From positions 26,125,662 through 26,189,661 of the forward strand of contig NC_045143.1 of the NCBI RefSeq assembly GCF_008831285.2: a stretch of DNA of 64,000 bases. Direction: 5' to 3'. This document shows, piece by piece, positions 12,430-24,075 of this stretch (its first letter is position 1; every line of letters begins with the position of its first letter). The notes below the pieces were generated by a model. The model saw only the letters and a program-made list of their open reading frames with translations. It had not been told where the DNA came from and did not search any database. A program made the position numbers and the translations under genes. Source of the stretch: Nymphaea colorata. Its lineage: Eukaryota > Streptophyta > Magnoliopsida > Nymphaeales > Nymphaeaceae.

Positions 12430-13490
12430 TTTGTTTTCAGTCCATTAGTACAGTCCTAGTGGAGTTCAAAAAGCCAAATCCAGGAAAAAATTCCTCCTCA
12501 ACTTCTGTGGCTTTCTTCTTGGTTTCATGGCAGGACTCAGCAATAGTTTTACCATGGTTAACCTTCAATGAGGATGATTCCATCACCACTTCATATGAGA
12601 TAATCCCTTGAGACTCGTGACCCATAGATCGTAGGTCTTCAACAGGAAGTACATCTTTTTCAAAAGGCACAAATTGATTTCATTTAATATTAGATAGCTT
12701 GCATTGCTTAGAGCCTAGATTCCACCTTCTATTAGCAATAATGACCTGAGTCCATCCATTTGAGGGTTCAGTATTCACTTTTCCCTCCCTCATATGAGTG
12801 AGACGATCTCCTGTGGAATGTAATGAAACCCCACATAAGGTACAAAAACAAATTTTTGTTTCATCTTCCACCATTTATTCAAAAACTTTATCACCATCAA
12901 GTATACAAATCGAACCCATAAGTGAAGCCATCAGCATCTACAAAAAAACTACCCAGAACCTTAACGACACCAGCTAACACCTAGCAGTTCCACATATAAA
13001 GAGGCAACTTCGGTAGACGAATCCCTAGAGAGGTTCTCGTGACAGCTTGAAGTCGAAGCGGCATTCCTGACTTCCACTTGCTAGTGGCCAAAAACCTATC
13101 GTGAACATGCCATTTTTTTTGTTGCATAACTTCCTCTAAATATTCCTTTGAGGATGCCTTGATAAAAAAGAGTCATTTTGAAAGGAGTGAAAATTGTTTT
13201 CTCCTGATACAAATTGTGAAAAACTTCCACCCAATCCAGACGAAATCTTGAGCTACCGCCTAACAGAATTGCAATAGCAGTCCATCTGAAAGGTCTGACC
13301 ATTTGCTTCCCCTCAATTTCACACACTACAAGATCTGGTAATCCAAATGCCTCCTCCCACTCATTTTGGTCCACAACACCAGCGCTCTTTACCACCGACA
13401 CCCAAAATCATCGCACTGATAGAACTGACTGGAATCCTTGATCAATAGGTGACTTTTCATGATCCATCATCTCTAAGGATGGGCGAGAGC
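12430..13490 (-). pseudogene. LINE ORF1 remnant (DUF4283-like, Cys/His motif)
   Basis: The frame at 13,096-13,401 encodes 101 residues (FGLPDLVVCEIEGKQM, RFRLDWVEVFHNL) resembling the DUF4283-type RNA-binding N-part of plant LINE ORF1. Downstream, 12,680-12,874 has CFCTLCGVSLHSTGDRLTHM, a degenerate CCHC-like knuckle. 12,437-12,670 is the acidic C-part. ORF1 proteins bind element RNA. Stops separate the three pieces. Confidence 0.6.
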
Positions 13491-13639
13491 CTCCACCACC
13501 CACGATAAAGTGATGCTCACGAACATTTTCCTAACTCTAACCTAGGGTTCATGTTGTTCCCTTTCTCTGCTCCTTCATGTGATAACCACATCTTCTCCTT
13601 GACCAAGAACTGTTACATGTGGAACAATCCACACGCTAC

Positions 13640-13761
13640 TCACTTTGACCATGTGCTTCTTTTCCCCACCATTTGTATTTAAATCCACACCCTTAGTCAC
13701 AACCTACGTCATGATCTCCTTTATAAATACAAGGAGTTTTCTTTGTAGATCCACGATTACC
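13640..13761 (+). promoter_or_regulatory. AP1 promoter with TATA box
   Basis: TTATAAATAC at 13,721-13,730, about 41 bp before the ancestral start codon. The 80 bp upstream (accatttgta..aaatccacaccc) match the promoter side of AP3 and AP4 (reverse strand near 55,260 and 61,990). The LINE remnant cuts off the homology just upstream at about 13,600-13,640. Confidence 0.6.
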
Positions 13762-15740
13762 ATAGCCACCTTCCTCTCCTCCTTCATGATCCTCCTCCTG
13801 TAACTTCTCCCAGTTGCACTATCAAACTTTCCTACCAACATCTTCACCAACACTGTCAATGTTAACCAAAACTCCCGGCTTCTTGATAGACCTCATTCAC
13901 CAAGACTTGCCTCTCTCTCATCTCTATGATCCTTCATCCGCTCCAGTTCGACACACTGAGCAGGGCAGCTCTACGCTTCAAGTTGTGCTCCCAATTGGCT
14001 TCAGGATATGCCAACACCAACAACACGACCATCCACATGTATTCTCATGAAGCCTGACCAGATGAACTAATTCCAGTGCCTGACCGCAAAAATCTGGAAA
14101 TATCTGGCAAATTCCAGATTTCAAGGAAATGCCCCGGTAACTTAGAAGTTTAGAACTAAAGCCAATTGATCCTAGAAACGTTCGTCTGGGTTGTCACGGC
14201 TGAACTCGATGCCTGAAAAGTAAGAAAGAAATGGAAACTTGTGTCTAAAAAGTTTAGAAACGAGTTGATCTGGCAACTCTATCTTATGAAAAGTAACAAA
14301 AATTGATTGAAACTTGTGTCCAGCTATCTAAGGGTCCTTTCAAGATTCAATTGCTACGATTATTCTCTTTGTTTTCATGTTTAATTGAGTTGAGGAGGAC
14401 TATCTGGTTAACTTGTGAAATGTGTTGGGGTCTGCTAAACAGGTGAAACTGCCGACAAGCGTTCACATCCTGCAATCAAACGTGGTTGAAATGTTTTGGA
14501 AAACTTCCACCTGTATGACAAACAAAAATTTTAGAAAAGAAAGTTGGCCGTATGTCCAACTATTTCTTCTCAAATCCCACCATACAACCTATATACTTAA
14601 ATCTATGAGAGAATAGGCTGGTAGGCAGTTGTTTCGACTTATCGAAGCAGCACCTTCATGTGCTATAAAAAGAAGACATTGATACATCTATATATAGAGA
14701 GTTTCTCATGCAGCTTTACATTAGTACATCACTAGAAGTCCAATCTTACTGGGTCATCATCGATACTGGCAGCAACCTCAAATGGACATTGTGTGTTCTT
14801 TACTACAACTTTACCTACCAAATGAAGTCAACATTAAAGCCACTTCAGTCTTCCACATACCATAACCTGAGATGCACCACTAGCTTCTGGTCCGCTTGTG
14901 ACGACAACCAACTTCGTAGCGTCAAGTCCTCATATGGTGATGGATCTGTTGTAGAAGGGTCCCTTGCTCTCGAAAGATTTTGGTTTGAGGTTGGCACTGA
15001 TGGCACCATCAAGCTTCCGACAATCGCCTTTGGTTGCGTTCATAAAGAAAATAGTGTTGAATTCGAAAATCTTGTACATCCTAGTCTTGTTGGCCTCAGG
15101 CCAGGATCTCTTTCACTTGTTAGTCACAACGCTTCTTTATTAACCATAAATTTGCTTACAGTCTTCCTCTCCATAGCAAGAAAAATAATGTCATTGAGTA
15201 GATCAAATTCTGTGAGGAGGTAGAGTTCTTCGGAACCCAAGAGGTTCAACAGGTGCCAATGGAAGCAAATGCAGCTCAAGGCACTTTCTATACACTCACA
15301 CTAGATTACATAAATGTGGGGAACAACAGACTCACAATATAGTTTGGAGGTGCACAGACGGCAACATGGTTGGGATATGCTGGATCAATTATGATAGACT
15401 CGGGTACCACACTGACTATCTTGCCAAAGATGTGTATGATCAAGTGGCAAACGCGGTGACTAATGTCACAAACCATAAACGCTTCTATCATCCTAACCAA
15501 GATTACTTGTGTTATAATGTAGAGAATAATGGTGATCCATATTAAGGATTGCTGGAGATGACCTTTCATTCCACCAACGCAGACTTGAAGCTGCCACCTT
15601 CAAATATCTTTTGGATGTATAGAAGTGCGACAGCTAGCTTAGCCATTTTTGGGAATGTTTTCCAGCAGAACATGCATGTGAAATATGATTTGGGGAAGGG
15701 GCTGCTTTCTTTTGCACCAATTGAATGTACTCAGGGCTAA
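13762..15740 (+). pseudogene. AP1: CDR1-like aspartic protease pseudogene
   Basis: Family: plant A1 aspartic proteases of the atypical CDR1/nepenthesin-like group, secreted and intronless in most species. The ancestral start is ATA at 13,762 (ATG in AP2-AP4) and a stop follows at codon 14 (TAA, 13,801). N-part: LIDLIHQDLPLSHLYDPSSA-like prosegment in a shifted frame (13,814-14,050). After a roughly 650-bp interruption the catalytic domain resumes at about 14,699. It keeps the first active-site motif DTGSN (about 14,760), then SSYGDGSVVEGSLALERF and FGCVHKE. The second motif IDSGTTLT is also kept (about 15,390), but a stop (about 15,345) and a 1-bp deletion just after it break the frame. The C-terminal 63 residues (15,549-15,740: LPPSNIFW, MHVKYDLGKGLLSFAPIE) are in frame to TAA. 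Both catalytic Asp codons survive, unlike in AP2 and AP4, but the copy cannot make a full protein. It is the most diverged of the four copies. Confidence 0.85.
14045..14698. other. About 650-bp interruption inside AP1
   Basis: Absent from AP2, AP3 and AP4, whose prosegment runs directly into GEYLMKLSLGTP. It carries repeated short phrases (gaaacttgtgtc at about 14,231 and 14,309) and a 64-codon open frame without features. Flanks ..catGTATTC and atatatAG..agtttctcatgcag could be read as intron borders, so either a gained intron or an insertion is possible. I see no clear target duplication. Confidence 0.5.
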
Positions 15741-15746
15741 AGGTGT

Positions 15747-15786
<40 letters not shown>

Positions 15787-15960
15787 TTCTTTCGTGATGA
15801 TCTACGTGGTTCTCTGTACTAGTCTATAATTGGCAGCATTGGACGCTGCTTATGTTTTATGTCCTGATTGTCATGTGGTTGATGGTGTTATTTTTTCATG
15901 TTGAATAAATATATGTATCTTTTTTCAAAGATGCTTTCCCCTTTGTTTAAGTTTAAAGCT
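15741..15960 (+). other. AP1 3' flank with TA microsatellite and AATAAA signal
   Basis: TACA/TA microsatellite at about 15,747-15,786. Then 15,838-15,960 (cagcattggacgctgctta..gatggtgtta..ttgaataaatatatg) matches the AP4 3' flank (reverse strand, 60,340-60,500), including its own TA tract next to the stop codon. AATAAA-type signal at about 15,904. Confidence 0.6.
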
Positions 15961-16740
15961 TAACTTAGATATGTCTGCACAAGTATGGACATTAACTATG
16001 GCTTTAACTCGACAGTCGCTAATACTGGATATTCTGTCGCTAATAAGTAATCGCGACGGTCAAAACTACAACAACACAAGTCCTGTGGCCCAAACGATTA
16101 CCGATGAAAATGGCCATCGTGTCTTAGTTGTGTTTGTTGCGACATTAGTTGCTTTAAGTTAGCATAATGGCCATAGCATGTGCCTACACCTTATTGTAAC
16201 TTTGACGATGGAATTTTCGGTCCCATAACACAATGTGTTCTGTGACGGTTATATAAATCGCTTAACTTCACAATGTCTTTTAACTTTGCAACTAAAAATG
16301 CTAACCTTCCATCAACAATGATGGTTGTTGTAGCTTGCACAGTGTACTGGCTAGCGACATATTTTCGAGTCCCTTACACATGTTTGGAACGGATTTAGTA
16401 CACAGCGACATATTCTTGAGTCCTTGACACATGTATGGGACAGATTTAGTACACAACGACATATTTTCAAGTTGCTGACACATGTTTGGAACAGATTTTG
16501 GGATCAATGAAGAATATTAAACGAGTGCATGTGTAGCAAAAATTTGGAACATATAGTACCTGCTCAGCGTTTAATTCATTAGAAGAGTAATTTTTTTGTT
16601 AATTGAAATGCAGTAACGTTTCTTGAAATAAGAATATGGTGCTTTTATATATATATTTTTTAAAAAAGCAGAATATTATTCTTAACAAGTTCCATCTAAG
16701 AGAATTTAAAAGTCTCAGCGCAGGTTACACAAAAGACTTT
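15960..16740 (+). repeat. Repeat U (decayed DNA-element-like), AP1 side
   Basis: Contains paired phrases cagtcgctaatact and gtcgctaataagtaatcgcgac near 16,010-16,060. The related copy at about 60,050-60,330 (reversed) lies 3' of AP4. A partial copy at 34,690-35,095 (reversed) matches the right-hand part (16,350-16,740: gagaatttaaaagtctcagcgcagg and flanking). Such self-similar 'tcgctaata' blocks are common in subterminal regions of plant DNA transposons, but no transposase or termini were seen, so the class is left open. Confidence 0.55.
16353..16500. repeat. Tandem repeat, 51-bp unit, about 2.9 copies
   Basis: Units start at 16,353, 16,404 and 16,455 (rgcgacatattttcgagt..gacacatgtttgga..gatttagtacac). 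Because 51 is a multiple of 3, the reverse strand reads as a 17-residue repeat (SVPNMCQGLENMSLCTK-like) in an open frame at 16,301-16,507. Only one unit is present in the related U copy at about 34,968-35,020, so the array expanded after the copies separated. Confidence 0.85.
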
Positions 16741-17500
16741 ACCTCCAGAAAGTTGTAAGCTTCAATAGTCTTATATGTACTCTTTTTCATAAGGTCATAC
16801 AAAGAGATCAGGTTACTCCGAGAAGAGTAGCATAACTGGTGAGTTAAGAGTTTGGTGAGAGTCAGGTAGTCAGTTCCAATACCATGACCATTATTCTCAT
16901 GAACCATAAAGGTTGGCAGGAGCTACTCCTAAACTGAAGGGAGTGAGCATAAATTCACCTGGTTTTGATGTTTCTCTAGACCCTGGGGTAAAGGGGACGA
17001 GTAGAGCTTCTGCCCCTCATGCATGCAGGCGGCAGGTTCACTCTCGCTCACCCGTAACAAAGAAGGGTTTTCTCCACTAGCAAGAGGTCCACTAAAATGT
17101 CATGCATTTGAGAACAGTGTTTATAAAAGTTGGCCTGAATTAATTTAAGTCAATTTGAATTGTTTGGCAAACCTATTTTATTCAGTGGCTGTTGCCCCGT
17201 GTTGTTATTTAATTATCTTTAAATACTTTTAAGATTTTTTCTTTCTATTTTTCACTTGGTTTTTTTAAATCTAGTATACTGATTTATCTTACCGACAGCC
17301 TGCAGGTTGTTTCGCTTTGGGTTTCGATTCTGATTCCGATTGTTATAAACATTTATTAGAAACAAATGTTCTATAGAATGGATTCATTTTCACTATTACC
17401 CAAATAAATATATATTGTTGAAGGTTCCACACTGCATTCAATTATCAAACAAGTAATCTACTTAATTTACTATTTATTTTAAATGTGCATTTGTCAGTAT
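16741..17500. other. Non-coding stretch
   Basis: No gene seen. 16,930-17,100 is GC-richer, with a CT/CA-rich patch. From 17,160 on it is AT-rich and featureless. A 60-codon reverse open frame at 16,725-16,907 is unrecognised. Confidence 0.4.
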
Positions 17501-17504
17501 CGAT

Positions 17505-18570
17505 TGAAGAAATCAACAAGCGACATCCCATGACAATGCTGGTGGCTAAAGTTCAGTTTCTCCTCCTCCACCACCCTTCTCTCCTCATTCTTCTTGACTT
17601 TTATTTGAATCCCTTGAATATTCAGGAATGACCCGGCCAATCCAGTTTTCAGTCGACCTGATCGGATCATATGAAAATCCCATCAAAGGATCTGTAATGG
17701 CCCACCAAGCAGGAAAGTTGCCATGATCTTTGAGAAAATTGATTTCTCACTACATGGATAAGCTCGCCCTAACCTGTCAACTTGTAACCTCAGCCTCATC
17801 TTTAGTGGCTGTACCCAAATTTTTTGACTGAACATTGCTTGAGTCACCGATCTGAGTTTGATAGTGCCCATGTGGCACTATGATGTGACTGGAACTGAGT
17901 CCAGCTTTATCACAATATAATTTTTGACTAACTCTTATGGGTAAGGTGCACACCGACCCACCCTTAGCTCCGCTACTGCCCTTCTTCCAACATAGTCCCC
18001 TCACAAAATGTTACAATGTCAGCTGGTGTCTAGAAATTAGTGACATAGACAGTGGATTAAATTATTTAGTTAATTACCTATTTGACATTTCAATAAAGCG
18101 AGGGGCTCCCTCGGCAGTTTCCCAGCAAAAAATTACCTACTTGATATCACAAGCAGTGGCTGCCGGATGGGCATGCAGACCAATTACATTATTATACTTG
18201 AACATATATGTTAGGTACGGGAAAACTATATATGTTACACTTATAACGTGATAACTCGATTGCAAGATAATCTAAGCAAGGTTATCATTTGAGAGCAATG
18301 TGCTATACTAGTGCAACTAGGGTGGAAGCGCTATGCCAGTTGATGGACATTTGGCTCTACTCACATGGGCATGGGCATTATGGGAAGCCGGATTTCAGTT
18401 TTCACTCAAACTGAAACTTGAAACTGGTTATGTTTACACCCCTATGTATAAAAATTGTACATAATAAGTAAAAATAAAAATAAATTTTAGAAGGAGAAAA
18501 AGGGTTTATGAAAAGTAAAAAATCCCAAAATATACACTTCTTTACAAAAAAAAGTCAAAAATACCCTATT
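17505..18570 (+). repeat. Dispersed repeat R, copy B
   Basis: Matches R copy A from about 2,760 to 3,610 (ccagtcrac..ggatcatat, the MITE, cgaggggctccctcggcagttt, attacattattata, ttgcaagataa). Beyond 18,290 it matches copy D (30,320-30,600: gagcaatgtgctatactagtgcaa, catgggcatgggcattatg). An embedded MITE lies at 17,803-17,978. Confidence 0.65.
17795..17986. mobile_element. hAT-like MITE inside R copy B
   Basis: Element 17,803-17,978. The right end GCTCCGCTACTG is well kept; its complement matches the left end TAGTGGCTG only in part (better preserved in copy C as tagtggcggagcc at 22,233). Flanks CTCATCTT and CCCTTCTT match at 6 of 8 positions. Same insertion as the MITE at 2,925. Confidence 0.6.
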
Positions 18571-18854
18571 CTTTTTTTTCCCCTTTGGTATACATTTGTG
18601 TGTACAACCTTGTGCATGTAACTCGATATTAATATATGTTATTGTATCTTCTGGTGAAAGATTTGGATCATTCCCAATGAAGTCTTCTTTCCTAATGCAC
18701 GTTTTAATTTCCACCATTTATTGCAAACCTTCTGAAGGGAGATTTTTAGCTATCGTGAAGGCTTTCCGGCTGTCGGATTGGTTCCTCGCTTCTGCTATAC
18801 TGCTTGTTCTCTATTTCCTTTTGTTTTTCCATTACTCTTTAGTTTCATTTAATA

Positions 18855-18889
<35 letters not shown>

Positions 18890-21354
18890 GTGTGTTCCTG
18901 TGAATATATATATTTATACATATAAGATGATAAAAAAGCATACCACTTAGGTAAGGGACAGAAGCCAGGCCGATTAATTTTTTTTTTCGTAATTTAGCAG
19001 TATCTTCAAATTTATTTGCTGATACACATACATTAAGTGAGTTATTTTTAATTTTATTAATATACCATAATAATTAAAAAGAAATGGTTCTTATAACATT
19101 AAAATTTTAATAGTAGAAAAAAACACTTTTTTTTATAAAAGTAATTTGAACTTGAAGATTATTTAGATTAAATTAGTGTTTATAATGAACAAATTAGGAG
19201 ATTCACATTTTGTTCAAAACACTTTTTGACACAAATATAAGAGGTCTGTTGGTTTTTGTTTGTGACCGAAGTAGTGCGTGTGTATATATATATGTATAGT
19301 TTTCAATGACATTGCTATCTCTTTTATAAGGACCGTGGTGTACGTACTGTGAATAGCATTAAAATAGGGAAGGGGAAGTTGGTCGGTCAAACCAAGGCAT
19401 CTTTCATATGTGATTTCATTAGCATATCAGTCTTCTATATGCTTTTGTGGTGATGCTGATCTGTGTTGAAGTCGATGATATATGTGAGAGACTTCCTACA
19501 TAAAAAAGGGACAAAAGTTGTGGAAACTCGTTCTTCTGCTATTTAGCACTTGTTGAATCATAATAAAAAGACGGTCAACTGCCTCTGATGTAACAGATTT
19601 CGATTTTTCTTGTTGTCATGGTATTCATAATTCATGTTCTTCCATAGCCACCATATTGCCACGGGAACACAATCTTCCAACTTCACATAAGTATTTTGAT
19701 TCGAGCCTTTTTATTCCACCTCCACGTCTGCGTCCCTGCCACCAAGTCTGGAACTGTAATATCAACGATGATAGAACTGTCATATCATGTAAACTAATGG
19801 TTCCTATTCAACAGGGTGGTCCCTCCCTTTTTTGACTTGTCTACCACCGAAAGTGAAAATGGGTGGAAGAAAGAAACAAAGAAACAGCTCCATGTCATTT
19901 GAGTTCTCTTGCATGTATAGAGATAGAGAGAGAGAGGGACAGAGAAAGAGATGGGTATTACATGTTTTATTCTTAATTTAAATAGTAATCCGCACTGGCG
20001 AGTGGGAGAGAGAGATGAGCTTATGGGCGCCCCCAAGTAATTTTATAGGAAATAAGTAGTTTTATAGCAAATGAAACATGGATTAAACAATGCGTCAACC
20101 TGTTAAGCCCAAAGAAAAAAGACACAAAAATACAATTGGCCTCATAGTTGGCTCATTTTTTGAAATTATTGGGTTGTACAAAAGGGTAGATTGATATGGT
20201 AGAAACTTTTGGTAAAATGGATTTAGGTTAAAGATTCATGACTTACCCATTGAGTAACTTTGGCACTAGATATTTCCAAAATGAGTACTACCATGTCCGG
20301 ATTCAATAGATATGTTGTTATTCCAGGCTTCCTTATCCTTTTAAGGGAAGGTCTATGGTAAAGAAAATCCAATGCCTTTTTGGCCCACTTTTTGAAATTG
20401 CAAACAAAAGCAAGATCTAGAAACGAAATGTTTTTTCTTTCTTTGTCCATCCTTTCCTCACTTTTCTCCTTTCCCTTTCCGTTCTAGCCATCATCCAAAG
20501 CATTTGGATGATGAACTTTTGCCAACCAAACATATTTTTCAAAAACGTGGACTAGTGTGTGGGTTTCTTTAAAGTAGTTTTTTTGCAGGAAGGAGGCCAC
20601 AAGGGTTCTACCCATCTGATGGAGGTGACTCATAAAAATCAGTACCGCCTTTAAAAGGTGACCATAAGTCCCATAACACCTGTTGAGAGCAGCTAGCAGG
20701 AGTAGAGGCAGGTATAGGTTAAGTGTCGCTATACTGATGCATAATTTTTTTTGTACGTCAATATGGTTAATGATTAAAATAACTTTAATTCACATTAAAA
20801 AAAATTATAAGGACAAAATTGAAAATAGAAAAAAGTAAAAAGACTAAGGAGAATATTTTTAATAAATTACCAAAATATTCTTCTCTCCTTTGATGGACAC
20901 ATAACTTTCTATCGTTAAGTATTGGTAATTACATAAATTTTAAAAGCTTTTTATTTTTATATTAATATTTTTGAACAAATTTTCTCATTCTTTAAAAATT
21001 GAAAAATTTATACCTAGTGTCCTTTATCTAGAATTTTGATCTTCTGTCTGGGCTCTAACCCCTATGCCGAAGATAATTGAATAAAGCAGTTAAGTGGGAT
21101 TGCTGCTGGCTGCCCATAGGTCTGATATGTAGACCAGCAAGTGCGAAATATTGCAGATAAAACTTTCTCTTAATGGCTTCACTCATTTACATGGAAGTCA
21201 AGGTTGGCGCCTTCTTGACTTTGTGCTTCATCACGTCCTGCCATGGTCGGCTTGTTCTTTCAACATCAACCACGAGTCAAAGCCGACCATTGTCTGAAAC
21301 CCGGAGCCATGTGTAGGGGCCAGCTGCAATCATAAAGGCCGTGGAGGATCAATT
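18571..21354. other. Gene-poor stretch
   Basis: CT microsatellite at 18,858-18,888 (about 15 repeats), TA runs near 18,905 and 19,281, poly(T/A) tracts and no convincing gene. A 109-codon plus-strand frame (18,596-18,925) is mostly the translated CT tract and is rejected. 20,200-20,540 has T/C-rich text ending in ccaaccaaacata, the kind of edge seen in foldback MITEs, but the mate was not found. Confidence 0.45.
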
Positions 21355-23430
21355 GTCGGTAAATGATCGCCATGAGCCAGACCCGACTAGCATTCAGTCG
21401 ACCTTATTTTTTGTGTTAAGACTGAACCAATTAAAAAAATAAGAACAATCTATAGAGATCTTCCCTAGCATCAGGTGAGCAAGAGGGGTATTTCATACTA
21501 CCGCTCAACAAGATGGCCGAAACCTTAGCCTTACCTCCATTTCCTAGAGCCTATTCTGTATCAGGTGTCCCACAATTGCAGGTTCATTCAAATTCAACAG
21601 AATCGGTTTCTATGATGGTAAATCCTAAACAAGATGTACTTGTTTCAGCATCAGAAATAATTGTGCAAAGGTCATCTGTAGACATAGATAATGTCTGTTA
21701 CTTGTAGGGTCAGGTTAGACATCTTCCCAGATAGAAAGCATACTAGAAGCATCAAACAAAGCAATTTAGAGGGAATATATATATATATATATATATATAT
21801 CTGTGTGTGTGTGTGTGTGTATTGAAATCACAGCTGTTTCTATGCTTGGATGGTTATTTTGTGTTGTAAAAACTGCCATAAAAGTTCTGTTCCATTATTG
21901 AAAACCATGGTCAAGCAATTGATCATTGCAAATGCATCTTTTGCAATGGTTTTATCGACACCAAACAAAAAATAATCATCCAGCTGTAGAGGTTCGTCTT
22001 AATTGGACACAAAGGCCAGTTCAAAGAGAAAAAAAATAGACCAACTTTTATTTGAATCCCTTTAATCACCCATTTTAATCGTTAAACATGTTTAAAGTAT
22101 GATGACATTCGTCTATTTTCCAGTCAACCTTCTAGAATAGATGGATCATATGAATATCCCATCAAAAAATTGATTTCTCATGACACAATAAGCTCATGCT
22201 AACCCGCCAACTTGTGATCTCAACCCGTTTTTTAGTGGCGGAGCCAAGACTTTTTGGCTGGAGGGCACGTGAGTCACATCAAACATGGGCACTATGATGT
22301 GACAGCAACCGGGTTCAGCATCATCACAATATATTTTTGACTGACTGGTATAGGCAATGGTGCACAGCAACCCACACTTAGCTTCAATACTTTCCCTCCA
22401 TGTTCAATGCTTACTGTGGTTACCTAAGGGATTCATTAAGATGTCTCTGTTCTTGATCAATTTGTGATTGGAATTCTTCAACACAAGAATATTCAAACGT
22501 TATTACTTAGCATTGCTTGGATTTTGGAGAAGGGTGCAGAAACACAAAAGGTTGCATGCAATCCTAGTAAATGACGCAAGAACTTGTTACATTACTAGCT
22601 AATGTCACCAGCCACTATAAGTCCCCCCGGCAAAATGTTCCAATCTTGGTGTCTGTAAATTATGACATAGACAGTGGATTAATTACTCTCATTTATATAT
22701 TTAATTACCTATTTGATGTCTCATGAATAGAACGAGGATCTCCCACGACAGTTTCTGAGCGCAAAAAAAACCTATTTGATGTCACAAGCAGCCGCTGCCG
22801 GAAGTTCATGCAGTGCAATTACATTATTATACAAGAATTTGTTTTAGGTACTGGAAAACTATATATTTTAAACTTAGAACATGATAACTCCTCAACTTGA
22901 TTGCAAGATAATCTAAGCAAGGTTATAATCAATCACCAAAATATGGAGTACATCACTAACTTATGGAGTTTGGTGCATGTTGGATGGAGAGTCTATGCTT
23001 CATGCCTTGAAACTAATTAGAGTCCAAAAATCACCAAAATGGATTTCAGCGAGAGAACAAGCTGAAGAAAAATAGATCCCTAAAGGGGTAGTGGCAAATC
23101 CAAAAATTTCTGGCTAAGGTGCAATATTAGTTTAATTTTCAACTTTAAGGTATATAAAAAGTTTTAAAAACTAGTATCAATGACAGGTAAGAGAAATTGC
23201 TTACAATATCCGCAATGTGGCTCCAATATTGTTAAAGAGTCATTTGACAGCAGGGACACTCATAAAATTTTCAAAATAAGAACAACCCCTAAGTAGGTAG
23301 ACGGAAAGGGGGATGCTTAGCAGAAGTCTAACCGAGCGCGAGTGATGTTGGTGCTACATTTCTATACTGCAACTGGAGTGGAAGCACTATACTAGTTGAT
23401 GGATATTTGGCCCCACTCACAGGCATCGAT
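21355..23430 (+). repeat. Dispersed repeat R, copy C
   Basis: Collinear with copy A (2,200-4,035), with small indels. It begins with catgagccagacccgactagcat (21,370). It includes a 150-bp block (21,400-21,560: ttaagactgaaccaatta.. gatcttccc) also seen in D (29,755) and, reversed, F (63,270-63,330) but missing from A. It ends with the second MITE and a segment shared with B and D (23,355-23,420). The 64-codon frame at 21,513-21,707 lies inside the repeat and is also partly open in other copies, but shows no family features. Confidence 0.75.
21774..21821. repeat. (AT)n(TG)n microsatellite
   Basis: Compound tract at the same position in R as at 2,500-2,553. Confidence 0.9.
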
Positions 23431-23815
23431 GCGGCCGTGGGCTTGAGGGTAAGGGAAAGAGGGAGCTTCTGGCTTTCTCTAAGATTGTGGGGTGACCTCC
23501 TGCTCATCTAAAATTAGAGTCCTACATATGTTATGTTATTTTTTAGGAAAGGGGCCGGCACAAGTTTATTTATAAAATATTAAACTTTGCCGATTGTTAT
23601 TTCATCATTCAGGCGAACAAGCTGGTACAATTCAAATAGGTTGATTCAAACCAATTTTCACAGATGAAATGAAAAAAATATATTATAAAATAGATGAAAA
23701 GAAATCCCCAAATTATAAAGAACCGCACACAAACAATAATATATAGAAGCAAAAAAGAGAAGGAGAATGATGTCAAAAGATGACTACACGCTATTATAGA
23801 TAGCCTGGCCCGAGA
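23431..23815. other. Non-coding AT-rich stretch
   Basis: No gene or clear repeat unit recognised. Confidence 0.4.
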
Positions 23816-23829
23816 GAATGGCCACGAAC

Positions 23830-24012
23830 AAACAAATGGTCGACCGCTCTTTTAGGGGGCATTTGATGGTTTGGAATTTTGATTTAAGAATGAAATGCAA
23901 GTCCAACTTCAACTCAAACATGAAACCTTTTACAGTCTTGAGAGTGGATAAACATCACTCAACGCAAGAGCGGTCAACTCAAAACAGCCATGTAACGCCA
24001 GCCAATTACTGC
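23830..24012 (+). repeat. Dispersed repeat S, copy 1
   Basis: The phrases gaaacctttyacagtcttragattggata and cay-tcacycarygc..catgtaacgccagccaattactgc recur at 30,890-31,012 (+) and, reversed, at 56,270-56,400. S therefore accompanies two of the protease 5' flanks (AP2 and AP3). The 65-codon open frame here is not supported by the other copies. Confidence 0.55.
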
Positions 24013-24028
24013 TAATATATATATATAT

Positions 24029-24073
<45 letters not shown>
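24013..24073. repeat. TA microsatellite
   Basis: About 60 bp of nearly pure TA with small interruptions. A TA tract is found at the matching place upstream of AP3 (56,000-56,050) and AP4 (about 62,803-62,824). Confidence 0.9.

Positions 24074-24075
<2 letters not shown>

Larger units (their letters stand above)
8250..13600 (-). mobile_element. Decayed L1-type LINE retrotransposon
   Basis: Minus-strand element read from about 13,600 (5') to about 8,250 (3'). In order it contains an ORF1 remnant with a DUF4283-like N-part and a Cys/His motif, an endonuclease remnant, reverse transcriptase pieces and the C-terminal zinc-binding (zf-RVT-like) region. All frames are broken by many stops. The 5' end lies within about 150 bp of the AP1 promoter. 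Downstream of the coding part a T-rich plus-strand stretch (about 8,250-8,280) could be the former poly(A) tail. The ends are approximate because I could not identify a target duplication. Confidence 0.8.

Noticed and set aside
16353-16500. CRISPR-like array
   Set aside because: Directly abutting 51-bp repeats without unique spacers in a plant genome; a simple tandem repeat.
18596-18925. 109-codon frame ending in a Leu-Ser repeat
   Set aside because: The C-terminal part is the translated CT microsatellite; no family features.
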